Source: Aeromonas veronii
GTDB taxonomy: Bacteria > Pseudomonadota > Gammaproteobacteria > Enterobacterales > Aeromonadaceae
Length of the DNA: 64,000 bases
Reading direction: 5' to 3'
Assembly: GCA_041319085.1 (NCBI GenBank)
Contig: CP101033.1
Coordinates: forward strand, 3,126,501 to 3,190,500
The notes under the pieces are model-generated. The model ran no database searches. It saw only the letters and a list, made by a program, of their open reading frames with translations, and had not been told where the DNA came from. The translations under genes were made by a program, and so were the position numbers. Of the stretch, positions 55,813 to 64,000 are shown piece after piece (within the stretch, counting starts at the first letter, position 1; every line of letters starts with the position of its first letter).

Positions 55813-56002
55813 AGCAATCAGTCGTCATATGGCTCACATTTTCTACTACATGTTGGTTTACATGGGTTTTTCGTGAGTCTTTCGACTGTGATTGTGGTGT
55901 TGTGTTGCTTCCTCTGCGGGAAGAGGGGCTCAAATCTCACCGGTTTGACCCAGTCTGTCATCTGAATGTGTTTGGCGCCTCCAGCTGGATGGCGCCTTTT
56001 TT
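55813..56002 (+). ncRNA. gcvB: GcvB small regulatory RNA
   Basis: Hfq-dependent sRNA that represses many amino-acid and peptide transporter mRNAs. It is divergent from gcvA, as in enterobacteria. It has the G/U-rich seed region R1 (gattgtggtgttgtgttg, 55890-55907, very similar to the E. coli GTTGTGATGTTGTGTTG), a 3' segment ACCCAGTCTGTCAT close to the E. coli ACCCTGTCTGTC, and an intrinsic terminator (ggcgcc/ggcgcc stem 55974-55996, then six T). The terminator is on the strand opposite both neighbouring genes, so it must belong to this RNA. The 5' end is estimated from the promoter. Confidence 0.85.
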
Positions 56003-56009
56003 GATCCCG

Positions 56010-58151
56010 CTATACCTTGAACTGCCCCACCAGTTGCTGCTGTTTGTCAGCCAGCGCAGCGAGCTCGCGGCCATTTTCGGCGGACGTTGCCGCTTCAGCC
56101 CGGATGGTGTGGCTCACATCGCGAATGTTGCTGACGTTGCGGTTGATCTCGTCTGCCACCCGGCTCTGCTCCTGTGCCGCCCGGGCAATCTGCTCGTTCA
56201 TCTGATGGATGGTGGAGACCGACTGGATGATCTGCTCCAGCACCTGCACCGAGAGATCCACCTTGGTGAGCGTCTCGTCAGCCTGGTCATGGCCATCGCG
56301 GATCGCCTTGACCACGGCGCCGGTACCGGATTGCAGCTGGCTGATCAGGTTCTGGATCTCGACGATGGCATTCTGGGTGCGGCCTGCCAGATTGCGCACC
56401 TCATCGGCCACCACGGCAAAACCTCGCCCCTGTTCACCGGCTCGCGCCGCTTCGATGGCCGCATTGAGTGCCAACAGGTTGGTCTGCTCGGCAATCCCCT
56501 GGATCACGATGAGGATGTCATTGATGTTACCGCTGTTGGCCGAAAGCCGCTCCACCACCGGCTGGGCATCGTTGATGATGGTCATCAACTTGCGCATCGC
56601 CTCCTGGGTATCGGCCACCACATACTTGCCCTCTTGCGCCGCGGCGTCAGTGGTATTGGCAGCCTCCACCGCCGAACCAGCATTACCGGAGACTTGCAAC
56701 GCCGTGGCGCTCAGCTCTTCAAATGCGGTCGCCACCAGATCGATCTCCTGATACTGGGCCTGCATGCCGCTGCTGGTACGCTCAGCCACCTGTGCGGCTC
56801 GCTCGGCACTGTTGCGCGTACCGGAGACGGTATCAATCACCTGACTGATGGTGGATTGCAACTTGTTGAGGAAGCTGTTGAACCACTTGGCCAGCTCGCC
56901 GATCTCGTCTTGCCGCTGGATCTCGATGCGCTGGGTCAAGTCCCCCTCGCCACTGGCGATATCCTTGAGGCGGGCAACCACGGCGCGGATGGGCGCCACA
57001 ATCTGGCGCGCCATCAACCAGATAAAGCTCAGGGCCAATAGCGAGATCAACACCCCGATCGACAGCTGCGAGACCACGCTGCGATTGGCCTCACTGGCCA
57101 GTTCATCCTGCAGTTGCTGGGCCGAGGCCAGCACCACAGTGCGTGGCAATTCAATGTAGATACCCCATTTACGGTCGGTGCCACGCATGGATACCGGGAC
57201 AAAGGTCTGCAACAGGGCGCCGTCGCTGCTCCAGCGAGTCAGCTCCTGGCCCTGAGCAAGCCACCCTTGCAGTTCACCAGCCAGCGCCTGATTGATTTGG
57301 GCAAGTTTCTCCCCCAGCGTCACGGCAAACTCGTCCGCGCCAGCCACAAGCCCATCGTGACTCACCAACAATATTTTTCCCTTACCTTCATAGAGCTCCT
57401 TGTCCATGGAGGAGACCAGATTCTGCAAGGTGGTCAGAGAGATATCGACACCCACCATCCCCAGCATGGTCTCCTGCTCCAGCAGCGGGACCGTCACCGA
57501 GGTCATCAGTATCTGCTTATCGCCCACATTATCGAAATAAGGCTCCAGCAGGCAGAGGGCCCGGGAACGAATGCTGCAGCGATACCATTCGTTTTCAACG
57601 CCACCGGCCGCGGTTGGGCTCTCGTCAGCCAGCACCTCCTCATTTTGCACCTCGGGCACCAGCTTGCCGTTGTCGTACGCCCAATAACTGGCGAAGCGCC
57701 CCTTGTCGTTGGAACCCAACGCCGTTGAGCCCTGATAATTGCTGTCCTCCCCATCCAGCTGGTCAGGCTCGAACACTGCATAGACACCGAGCAGGTTGGT
57801 CGATGAGGCCGCCGCATCTTGCAGTTGCTGATTGATCGCCCCGCGCAGCGCCTCCGAATGAACGAAGTTGTCGGCTGCATTCTTGCGCTGGAACAACACG
57901 CTCTCGGCCAGCAAGCTAGCCCGGAAATAGGCCTCATCGAGATAGCTGGTCACCTTGGCCGCCTGCTCCGAGCCCATCGCCTTCATCCAGTTCTCGGCCG
58001 ACTGCTGCGCCTCGTGCATGGTGGCTTGCCGCACCTGCTGCTGCATGTTGTTCGCGTTGTAAATCGAAGAGGCAACCAAGGCCGCGGCTGTCACTAACAG
58101 GCAGCAACCGGCGATCAGGGTAATCCGACCCTGGACAGAAAGAGCGCTCAT
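56010..58151 (-). CDS. methyl-accepting chemotaxis protein with dCache-type sensor
   Basis: A 713-aa transmembrane chemoreceptor: TM1 (about 9-29), a periplasmic double-Cache domain (about 40-350), TM2 (about 360-380), HAMP ([22 protein letters not shown]) and a cytoplasmic signalling domain with the conserved tip [20 protein letters not shown]. In the Cache domain, [12 protein letters not shown], two cysteines and [10 protein letters not shown] recall Vibrio Mlp24-type amino-acid receptors, so amino-acid taxis is possible but not shown. It is monocistronic and convergent with gcvB. Confidence 0.9.
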   Translation of the reverse strand: MSALSVQGRITLIAGCCLLVTAAALVASSIYNANNMQQQVRQATMHEAQQSAENWMKAMGSEQAAKVTSYLDEAYFRASLLAESVLFQRKNAADNFVHSEALRGAINQQLQDAAASSTNLLGVYAVFEPDQLDGEDSNYQGSTALGSNDKGRFASYWAYDNGKLVPEVQNEEVLADESPTAAGGVENEWYRCSIRSRALCLLEPYFDNVGDKQILMTSVTVPLLEQETMLGMVGVDISLTTLQNLVSSMDKELYEGKGKILLVSHDGLVAGADEFAVTLGEKLAQINQALAGELQGWLAQGQELTRWSSDGALLQTFVPVSMRGTDRKWGIYIELPRTVVLASAQQLQDELASEANRSVVSQLSIGVLISLLALSFIWLMARQIVAPIRAVVARLKDIASGEGDLTQRIEIQRQDEIGELAKWFNSFLNKLQSTISQVIDTVSGTRNSAERAAQVAERTSSGMQAQYQEIDLVATAFEELSATALQVSGNAGSAVEAANTTDAAAQEGKYVVADTQEAMRKLMTIINDAQPVVERLSANSGNINDILIVIQGIAEQTNLLALNAAIEAARAGEQGRGFAVVADEVRNLAGRTQNAIVEIQNLISQLQSGTGAVVKAIRDGHDQADETLTKVDLSVQVLEQIIQSVSTIHQMNEQIARAAQEQSRVADEINRNVSNIRDVSHTIRAEAATSAENGRELAALADKQQQLVGQFKV

Positions 58152-58221
58152 GCCAATATTCCTACGTCATACAGAGAGAGATGGATAGATTATCGACTTT
58201 ATAAACAAAAACTTAACCATC

Positions 58222-59277
58222 TCACAGCAAATCCAGCGAGAGTTGATTAACTTCCCCCTCTTTTGGCAAACCCACCACCAATCCCAACAGGCGAACCGAA
58301 CGTCCTTGTGCCCGTTGCAGCCCCTCTTTGAGCAGGGGAACAAACAAGGCGGGCAAATAGCCACCCTGACTGCGATAGACGGTGGTCTGGTGGAAGTCGG
58401 CAAACTTGAGCTTGATCCCCTGCCCCATCACCTGCTCGGCAGGACACGCCAGCTGAAATCGCCGCTCCAGCTCTGGCAGCAGTTGCTGTAATACCGCCAG
58501 GCAGGCGGCTTCGTCACAGAGATCACTTGCCAACGTGGTCTCCACCCCGATGGTTTTACGGATCCGGTGCGCCTGCACCGGTTGCTCGTCCAGTCCCCAG
58601 ATCCGGGTCGTCAGCATCGCCCCCAGCTTGCCAAAATGACTGCACAGCTCATCCTCCGACAAGGCCCGCGCATCCTCGCAGGTGTAGAGCCCCTGCGCCT
58701 CCAGCCGCTCGGCGGTCTTGCGCCCCACCCCGGGCAGTTTGCCGAGGGGCAACTGGCAGACAAACTCCGCCACCTCGTCGGGACGAATGACAAACAGACC
58801 ATCGGGCTTGCGCTGCTCCGAGGCGAGCTTGGCGAGAAACTTGTTGGGGGCCACACCGGCCGAGGCGGTCAATCCCAGTTCGGTGACGATGGCTTGCCGG
58901 ATCTCTTGTGCCATCAGGGTGGCACTGCCACCACAACAGCGGCTGTGGGTTACATCGAGATAGGCTTCATCCAGCGACAGCGGTTCAACCTGATCGGTAT
59001 AACGGAGGAAAATGGCCCTGAGCTGGCGGGAGATATCCTTGTACACCGCCATCCGTCCCGGGATCAGTACCAGCGGTGGGCAGAGTTTTTTCGCCAGTGC
59101 ACTCGGCATGGCGGAGCGCACCCCGAACCGGCGCGCCACATAGTTGCAGGTCGAGATGACACCGCGCCGCTCGGAGGCCCCACCGATGGCAAGCGGTACC
59201 TCCCGCAACGCCGGATTGTCCCGCATCTCCACCGCGGCAAAAAAGCAGTCCATGTCGATATGGATGATCTTGCGCAT
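58222..59277 (-). CDS. dinB: DNA polymerase IV
   Basis: Y-family translesion polymerase. The 351-aa protein from ATG 59277 starts MRKIIHIDMDCFFAAVEMRD as in E. coli; SLDEAYLDVTHS holds the other catalytic acids. A LexA box lies immediately upstream. If translation began at ATG 59301, the LexA box would lie inside the coding region; the homology favours 59277, although a ribosome binding site is not obvious there. The C-terminus QLSLDLL resembles a beta-clamp binding motif. Confidence 0.94.
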   Translation of the reverse strand: MRKIIHIDMDCFFAAVEMRDNPALREVPLAIGGASERRGVISTCNYVARRFGVRSAMPSALAKKLCPPLVLIPGRMAVYKDISRQLRAIFLRYTDQVEPLSLDEAYLDVTHSRCCGGSATLMAQEIRQAIVTELGLTASAGVAPNKFLAKLASEQRKPDGLFVIRPDEVAEFVCQLPLGKLPGVGRKTAERLEAQGLYTCEDARALSEDELCSHFGKLGAMLTTRIWGLDEQPVQAHRIRKTIGVETTLASDLCDEAACLAVLQQLLPELERRFQLACPAEQVMGQGIKLKFADFHQTTVYRSQGGYLPALFVPLLKEGLQRAQGRSVRLLGLVVGLPKEGEVNQLSLDLL

Positions 59278-59281
59278 ACCA

Positions 59282-59297
59282 CTGTATAAATAAACAG
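59282..59297. promoter_or_regulatory. LexA (SOS) box of dinB
   Basis: CTGTATAAATAAACAG fits CTG-N10-CAG with the CTGT/ACAG tips, 5 bases from the dinB ATG. dinB is SOS-controlled in E. coli. Confidence 0.85.
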
Positions 59298-59408
59298 ACA
59301 TGGCACCATCTTACTCCAAGGATAACCGCAGCTCTATCTCTCTCGTTGCGGCTAAAGTGGTAGACTCCAAAGAGACCTTTACTACCACAATGACAAGGAG
59401 CGTTCGGG

Positions 59409-59615
59409 ATGAAATATCTTTGGCTGGGACTCTGTTTGCTGCCGTTGACCGGCATCGGCAAGAACAACCCGACGGCAGAGTGCCGCTGGCTGTACGACCG
59501 GATTGAGATACTGGAGCAGGCCATCAAGAAAGGGGACACGCTCGGCACAGAGCAGGAGTTGTCACGCTGGCGTGAAGAGTTTCGCAAGAAGAAGTGCAAA
59601 CTGTACGACTACTGA
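59409..59615 (+). CDS. 68-aa small secreted protein
   Basis: AAGGAG lies 8 bases before the ATG. A short signal-peptide-like start (MKYLWLGLCLLPLTGIG) precedes a charged mature part with two cysteines (TAECRWLYDRIEILEQAIKKG; FRKKKCKLYDY) that could form a disulfide. The middle is a likely amphipathic helix. I do not recognise the family. A strong terminator follows. Confidence 0.7.
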   Translation: MKYLWLGLCLLPLTGIGKNNPTAECRWLYDRIEILEQAIKKGDTLGTEQELSRWREEFRKKKCKLYDY

Positions 59616-59652
59616 GCCGGACAAGATGGCGTGACCGACAACGCCTGATAGC

Positions 59653-59689
59653 AAACGGGCCCCGCTCAAGATGACCGGGGCCCGTTTTT
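59653..59689. terminator. terminator between the small secreted protein gene and yajL
   Basis: Stem aacgggccccg/cggggcccgtt followed by five T. Confidence 0.9.
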
Positions 59690-59726
59690 CAACGCATGGC
59701 CAGCTTGATTCAGCAGCAGAGTGCGC

Positions 59727-60287
59727 TCAAGGCAGCACCATAGGGCCAGCGACAGTGGCTGCCACCTCATCCCCGCGCAGCACCCGAACCAGTTCGAGCG
59801 CAAACTCGATGGCACTGCCCGGCCCCTGACTAGTGATAAGGCGATGAGTCTCATCCCTGACGACCCGCTCATGTGACAGCTGCGATGTCGGTAGTCGGGA
59901 CTGAAAGCCGGGATGACAGGTGACGATGGTACCCTCCAGCAGACCATGATGTTGCAACACCACCACCGGGGCGGCGCAGATGGCCGCACGCCAGCGACCA
60001 AGAGCAGCCTGCTCTTTGAGCAGATCGATGGCCAGCGGGGTATCGCGGATCACTTCACTGCCGGGCAAGCCGCCGGGCACCACGATGGCTTCAAAGTCCC
60101 GACGGGTCAGCTCGTCGATATGACAATCGGCCACCAGCTGTACCCCGCGCGACGCTTTCACCTGCCGGGATCCGGCTGGGCAGCAAGAAGCCAGCACCAC
60201 CTCGATGCTGGCGCGCACCAGGGTATCGACAATGGCGACCGTCTCTATCTCTTCCGACCCGGGGGCCACCAGCACCAATACGCTCAT
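59727..60287 (-). CDS. yajL: DJ-1/PfpI-family protein deglycase
   Basis: A 186-aa DJ-1 family protein that in E. coli repairs glycated proteins and nucleotides and acts as an oxidative-stress chaperone. The reactive cysteine is in RAAICAAPVVVLQHHGLL, the partner glutamate in APGSEEIETV, and IVVPGGLPGSE is conserved. AAGGAGG precedes ATG 60287. It follows panE by 37 bases, as in E. coli panE-yajL. Confidence 0.93.
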   Translation of the reverse strand: MSVLVLVAPGSEEIETVAIVDTLVRASIEVVLASCCPAGSRQVKASRGVQLVADCHIDELTRRDFEAIVVPGGLPGSEVIRDTPLAIDLLKEQAALGRWRAAICAAPVVVLQHHGLLEGTIVTCHPGFQSRLPTSQLSHERVVRDETHRLITSQGPGSAIEFALELVRVLRGDEVAATVAGPMVLP

Positions 60288-60324
60288 TCCTGCCTCCTTG
60301 CTGCTTGCTCTGCCATGTAAAAGG

Positions 60325-61278
60325 TCAGGCGGCCTGACTCTTCTCTTTGATCGCCTGATAGAGACCCTGATTGACCGGTACGGCGATGCCATGCCGGGCC
60401 GCTTTGGCCAGCAGGAAGCCAGTGATAGCCTCAATCTCGGTCTCGCGTCCCAGCTCCATATCCTGATACATGGAGGAGTAATTGTCAGCGGTCAGTTCCA
60501 CCACTGTCATCACCCGGCGCTGCAACTCGTCGGCCGTGGTCGCAATCCCTTCGGCGCACATCACATCCGCCACTTCCACGCAGATCTGCTGCAGGGCATC
60601 GGCAAAACGGGGGCCTGCCAGCTCGCCGTTTTTCAGCTTGTAGAGGGCAGTGAGGGGATTGATGACACAGTTGATGGCCAGCTTTTGCCACTGGCGCGCC
60701 AATACCTGCTCATCCCAACCCGCCTGACCCAATGCCAGCGCCAGCTCATCCGCGAGCGCGGCGTGGGCCTTGGCGGCTTCATTGATCGGGCCGAGCCAGG
60801 TTTCGCCCTTGCCAGTATGTCGGAAGACAAAATGGCCGCACTGCATGGCGCCATGGCTGGTGACACCGGCAATCACCGGATTGTGCGGGAACATCTCGAC
60901 CACTTGCTCGGCAATGCCCATCCCGTTGTGCAGCAGCACGATCGGCACGCCGGCATCGAGCTTACCCACCAGCGGCGTCAGTGCGGCCATCAGCTGACTG
61001 GCCTTGGTCATCACCAGCAGACGCTGGATCTTGCCGGGTTTGCTGACAAATCCGCGCTCGATATTGAGCAGTTGAACATGCCCCTCCAGCGAGGTGAAAT
61101 CGATCCCCGGATGGAGCGTGGACTTATGATGTTCGCGCAACAAGACACGGGTAGATTGACCGCTGATGGTCAGCAGGGAGGCAAAAACGCCGCCGAGGGC
61201 GCCACAACCCAACAGTGACCACTGCGGGATCACAGGTGGCATAACAGGCTGTCGGGAATTTTTTAATCCGCTTGGCAT
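60325..61278 (-). CDS. panE: 2-dehydropantoate 2-reductase
   Basis: Makes pantoate for pantothenate and coenzyme A. The 317-aa protein has the NADPH motif LLGCGALGGVFA, the catalytic lysine region MTKASQLMAAL, the HNGMGIAEQV loop and the second lysine in QWQKLAINCVINPLTALY. The N-terminus to about residue 20 is not conserved; ATG 61242 is a possible later start. Pair with yajL, divergent from yajQ as in E. coli. Confidence 0.92.
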   Translation of the reverse strand: MPSGLKNSRQPVMPPVIPQWSLLGCGALGGVFASLLTISGQSTRVLLREHHKSTLHPGIDFTSLEGHVQLLNIERGFVSKPGKIQRLLVMTKASQLMAALTPLVGKLDAGVPIVLLHNGMGIAEQVVEMFPHNPVIAGVTSHGAMQCGHFVFRHTGKGETWLGPINEAAKAHAALADELALALGQAGWDEQVLARQWQKLAINCVINPLTALYKLKNGELAGPRFADALQQICVEVADVMCAEGIATTADELQRRVMTVVELTADNYSSMYQDMELGRETEIEAITGFLLAKAARHGIAVPVNQGLYQAIKEKSQAA

Positions 61279-61478
61279 GGTGTGACTCTGTCAGGGTAAG
61301 GGTTGCAATCCTCTCAACCTGTTACCGGGGATAAGTGAAGAACTCGCAGGCGGACACTAACGGGTCCATCCATCCTGTGCGCAGGGGATTCTAGCAGAGC
61401 AACCCCATCAAAATCAGCAAATTTGCCTGTTTTCTGGTAGATTTGCCCCCCGATAACGCAACATGAGGAGCTCCGGCT

Positions 61479-61961
61479 ATGCCGTCATTCGATATTGTCT
61501 CTGAAGTCAAAATGAACGAGGTGTTGAACGCAGTCGACAACGCCAATCGTGAACTGGCCACCCGTTTCGATTTTCGTGGGGTAGAAGCCAGCTTCGAGTT
61601 GAACAAGGAAGAGGTAAAACTGGAAGCCGATGCCGATTTCCAGCTCAAGCAGATGGTCGAAATCCTGCGCGCAGCTCTGCTCAAGCGCAACATCGAAAAC
61701 AGCTCCATGGAAGTGGGTGACTCCGTTCACTCCGGTAAGCGCTTCCACCTGACCGTCAAATTCAAGCAGGGGATCGAGAAAGAGATCGCCAAGAAACTGG
61801 TCAAGCTGATCAAGGACTCCAAGATCAAGGTACAGGTCGCCATCCAGGGTGATGAAGTACGTGTCACCGGCAAGAAGCGCGACGATCTGCAAGAGACCAT
61901 GGCACTGGTCCGTGGCGCCGAACTGGGTCAACCGATGCAGTTCCAGAACTTCCGCGACTGA
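61479..61961 (+). CDS. yajQ: YajQ family nucleotide-binding protein
   Basis: A 160-aa protein with two similar domains, [30 protein letters not shown] and [34 protein letters not shown]. YajQ proteins bind nucleic acid, and c-di-GMP in some bacteria, where they act as effectors. Whole length is conserved. Divergent from panE. Confidence 0.95.
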   Translation: MPSFDIVSEVKMNEVLNAVDNANRELATRFDFRGVEASFELNKEEVKLEADADFQLKQMVEILRAALLKRNIENSSMEVGDSVHSGKRFHLTVKFKQGIEKEIAKKLVKLIKDSKIKVQVAIQGDEVRVTGKKRDDLQETMALVRGAELGQPMQFQNFRD

Positions 61962-62009
61962 TTGGCCCGGGCGCTTTCTCTCTTCGCGCCCATCCAATCG
62001 AGCAGAAAT

Positions 62010-62040
62010 AAAAAAACCGGAGCCAAGGCTCCGGTTTTTT
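62010..62040. terminator. bidirectional terminator between yajQ and tsx
   Basis: Stem aaaccggagcc/ggctccggttt with flanking A and T runs. Confidence 0.92.
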
Positions 62041-62055
62041 GTACCCCAAGTTTTA

Positions 62056-62913
62056 TTAGAACTTGTAGGTAACAGAGAAGTAGTGACTGAAACCGGTAGT
62101 CTTCAGGTGATTGGTTCCATCGAAAGAGTGACCATTATCGATACCGTAGATTTCGTTGAAGTACTTCAGACCGTAACCAACGGCGTAACGGTCGGAATGC
62201 CAGTAGATACCGTGGAAGGTACCCAGGCCGTCGGAGTGAGTAGACTCTTTCATGCCCCAGGTGTAATCCAGATAACCTTGGTAGGAGACGAAGCTACCGT
62301 TAGAGAAGGTGTAGAAGGGTTTAAACCAGTTCATGGAGAACTGTTGACCATTCCAACCTTCACCACCAGTGTATACTTTCTCACCTTTATCATTGATGAT
62401 GCCTGATTCGTTGACATGGCGTTTGTACAGGTTCATGCCAACCTTGCCAAACCAAGGTACCTGTACGTCAGTACCCAGACCAACCATGGATTCAAACAAT
62501 CCATGTGGGCCACCCACGCTAAACAGAGAGGCAACATAGACTTCTTGCACCGGACCAAAAGAGAGATCCTGGCCAGTCAGTGCATCCAGAGACACTCGCG
62601 GTGCAAACTTCATGTAAAGGTTGTCACCATCGTGCTTGTCACTGTGCTTAGAGTCGAAAATATCGAAAACGTCGACATAACCATACAGATCAAAAATACC
62701 GGAACGACCACCAAACTCCATCTCGAAATAAGTGTCGTTATAGCCGCCTTTTTCGTTGCTATAAGGCATCTGGTCAATGGTATGCATAACGTTGAACTGC
62801 ATCCATTTGTAGTCATTCTTGTGGATATCACCGCTGTAGTCAGCAGCAAAGGCTGGGGTAGCGGCAGCAGCCAGCAGACCGGCAGCGATCAGAGTCTTGG
62901 TAAATTTGGCCAT
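62056..62913 (-). CDS. tsx: nucleoside-specific outer-membrane channel (Tsx/OmpK family)
   Basis: Outer-membrane beta-barrel for nucleoside uptake and a phage/colicin receptor in relatives (OmpK in Vibrio). The 285-aa precursor has a signal peptide (MAKFTKTLIAAGLLAAAATPAFA), aromatic-rich barrel strands (YKWMQFNVMHTIDQ; FDLYGYVDVFDIFD) and ends in HYFSVTYKF. ATG 62913 is the family start. A CRP-like site is at 63032-63047, matching the CRP control of tsx known in E. coli. Next upstream gene on the same strand is ampG. Confidence 0.93.
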   Translation of the reverse strand: MAKFTKTLIAAGLLAAAATPAFAADYSGDIHKNDYKWMQFNVMHTIDQMPYSNEKGGYNDTYFEMEFGGRSGIFDLYGYVDVFDIFDSKHSDKHDGDNLYMKFAPRVSLDALTGQDLSFGPVQEVYVASLFSVGGPHGLFESMVGLGTDVQVPWFGKVGMNLYKRHVNESGIINDKGEKVYTGGEGWNGQQFSMNWFKPFYTFSNGSFVSYQGYLDYTWGMKESTHSDGLGTFHGIYWHSDRYAVGYGLKYFNEIYGIDNGHSFDGTNHLKTTGFSHYFSVTYKF

Positions 62914-63031
62914 TTTATTGGTCTCTTGTGCGTTAGTTGAGGTTTTCCGTAGCCTGCCCACAAGGAGCGAGAGGGATTCTAATCAAATAAAATTGGGGGT
63001 GAAACAACTTCTCGGGAACTTTATCCGGAAG

Positions 63032-63047
63032 TGTGAATCTAATCACC
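63032..63047 (-). promoter_or_regulatory. CRP-like site upstream of tsx
   Basis: TGTGAATCTAATCACC matches TGTGA-N6-TCACA at 9 of 10 positions, in the intergenic region between ampG and tsx, about 120 bases before the tsx start. Confidence 0.7.
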
Positions 63048-63069
63048 CCCGATTCTACGCAAACGCTTG

Positions 63070-64000
63070 CTATTTGTCAGCCGTTGAGAGCAACTCACGC
63101 CCTTTTCTGGCTACTAGCACAATCAACAACAACACCGGCAAGCCCAATAAACTGGTTCCGATAAAGAAGGCACTGTAGCCAATCTGCTCCACAACCTGCC
63201 CGGAAAAACCGGCCAGCAACTTGGGTAGCAGCAACATCACCGAGCTGAACAGGGCGTACTGGGTCGCCGAAAAAGCGACGTTGGTCAGGCTGGAGAGATA
63301 GGTCACGAAGGCCGCAGTAGCGATACCGGCACTGAGGTTATCGAGCGAGATGATCAGCGTCAGCAGCTCCAGGTTGTGACCAACCTGATTGAGCAGGGCA
63401 AACAGCAGGTTGGTGCTGGCGGTGAGCAGCGCCCCCAAAAACAGGATGCGCAGCGTGCCAAAGCGCATCACCAGCACGCCCCCCAGCGCAGCGCCCACCA
63501 GCGTCATGATGACGCCAAACACCTTGGTAATCGTCGCAACCTCGGTCTTGCTGAACTGCATATCCACATAGAAGCTGTTGGACATCACCCCCATCACCAC
63601 ATCGGCAACCCGATAGCAGGCGATAAGCAAAAGGATCAGCAGCGCCGATCTCCCATAGCGACGAAAGAAGTCAGCAAATGGACACCAGACCGCTTCGTAG
63701 CCCCAGGCTCCCGCACTCGCCAGCAGCGCAGGCCACCCTTTTTCCAGCAGCAGTGCCTTGCGTTCGGCCTGTTGTTTGCCCTGCCCGGCCAGATCGATAT
63801 CCGGCTCGTGGCAGAACAGCGTGGTGATGACCCCGAGTGACATCAGGCCCGCCATCACCAGATAGGTGACCTGCCAGCCACGATAGTCATAGCCGCTGTT
63901 GCTGCCAAACCAGGCCGCCAGCGCCAGCGCACCGGCACCCGCCATGATCATCGCCAGCCGGTAGCCGGTCATGTAGGAGGCCGCCATCGCCGCCTGCAGC
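63070..64000 (-). CDS. ampG: muropeptide MFS transporter AmpG, N-terminal part off the window
   Basis: Imports GlcNAc-anhydroMurNAc peptides for cell-wall recycling and so sets AmpC beta-lactamase induction in relatives. The last 310 codons are visible, with about ten membrane segments; AASYMTGYRLAMIMAGAGALALA and SNSFYVDMQFSKTEVATITKVFG are characteristic AmpG segments. The start lies beyond 64000. Monocistronic relation to tsx is unclear. Confidence 0.9.
   Translation of the reverse strand, partial: LQAAMAASYMTGYRLAMIMAGAGALALAAWFGSNSGYDYRGWQVTYLVMAGLMSLGVITTLFCHEPDIDLAGQGKQQAERKALLLEKGWPALLASAGAWGYEAVWCPFADFFRRYGRSALLILLLIACYRVADVVMGVMSNSFYVDMQFSKTEVATITKVFGVIMTLVGAALGGVLVMRFGTLRILFLGALLTASTNLLFALLNQVGHNLELLTLIISLDNLSAGIATAAFVTYLSSLTNVAFSATQYALFSSVMLLLPKLLAGFSGQVVEQIGYSAFFIGTSLLGLPVLLLIVLVARKGRELLSTADK

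Overview
The window looks like chromosomal DNA of an Aeromonas-type gammaproteobacterium. It is GC-rich and densely coded, and its gene families and order match enterobacterial, Vibrio and Aeromonas core blocks: tesA/ybbA/ybbP, yqcA-truC-yqcC, syd-queF-ppnN-xni, rlmM-ygdD-gcvA-gcvB and panE-yajL/yajQ. The genus is inferred from this overall picture; no database was searched.

Layout. 0-9.8 kb: 3' part of trmB, a PLP aminotransferase, a CSS/EAL c-di-GMP phosphodiesterase, a YfcH-type epimerase, the ybbP/ybbA ABC pair divergent from tesA, and cheV. 9.9-10.6 kb: five identical tRNA-Ala(GGC) genes behind one strong promoter. 11.0 kb: a 40-codon ORF with CRP-like sites and its own terminator. 11.3-19.2 kb: a CrbS/CbrA-type transporter-sensor histidine kinase, folA, a YjjPB/ThrE-type exporter, a DUF3135 gene, mogA, a YaaI-like secreted protein and a small lipoprotein.

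19.5-33.9 kb is the main accessory block, a pectin/oligogalacturonate catabolic island: PL9 exo-pectate lyase, KdgM porin, kdgK-eda-kdgF, two tandem sodium/solute symporters, kduI, kduD, a YgjV-like membrane protein, the IclR regulator kdgR, and a second kdgK followed by a remnant of a second eda. A TGAAA-N5-TTTCA operator, or a close variant, lies upstream of kdgM, kdgK-eda-kdgF, kduI, kdgR and kdgK2, so the island looks like one KdgR regulon. In outline, pectate is cut in the periplasm, oligomers cross KdgM and a symporter, KdgF/KduI/KduD produce 2-keto-3-deoxygluconate, and KdgK plus Eda deliver pyruvate and glyceraldehyde-3-phosphate. No oligogalacturonide lyase (Ogl) is present in the window.

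34-46.2 kb: yqcC-truC-yqcA, a run of small conserved genes (DUF3549, DUF3301, DUF2789, KfrA-like, DUF2310), syd, queF, a TPR protein with a degenerate GGDEF-like C-terminus next to an intact diguanylate cyclase, and ppnN. 46.4-49.9 kb: a nested insertion-sequence cluster between ppnN and xni. It holds an IS1595-family element beside an IS200/IS605-type tnpB that is split by a complete IS3-family element flanked by a 3-bp ATT target duplication.

50-64 kb: xni, an NAD-type isocitrate dehydrogenase, an unknown secreted protein, rlmM-ygdD, a KANL3/Tex30-type hydrolase overlapping gcvA, a GcvB small RNA divergent from gcvA, a chemoreceptor, SOS-controlled dinB, a small secreted protein, panE-yajL divergent from yajQ, a Tsx/OmpK nucleoside channel with a CRP-like site, and the 3' part of ampG.
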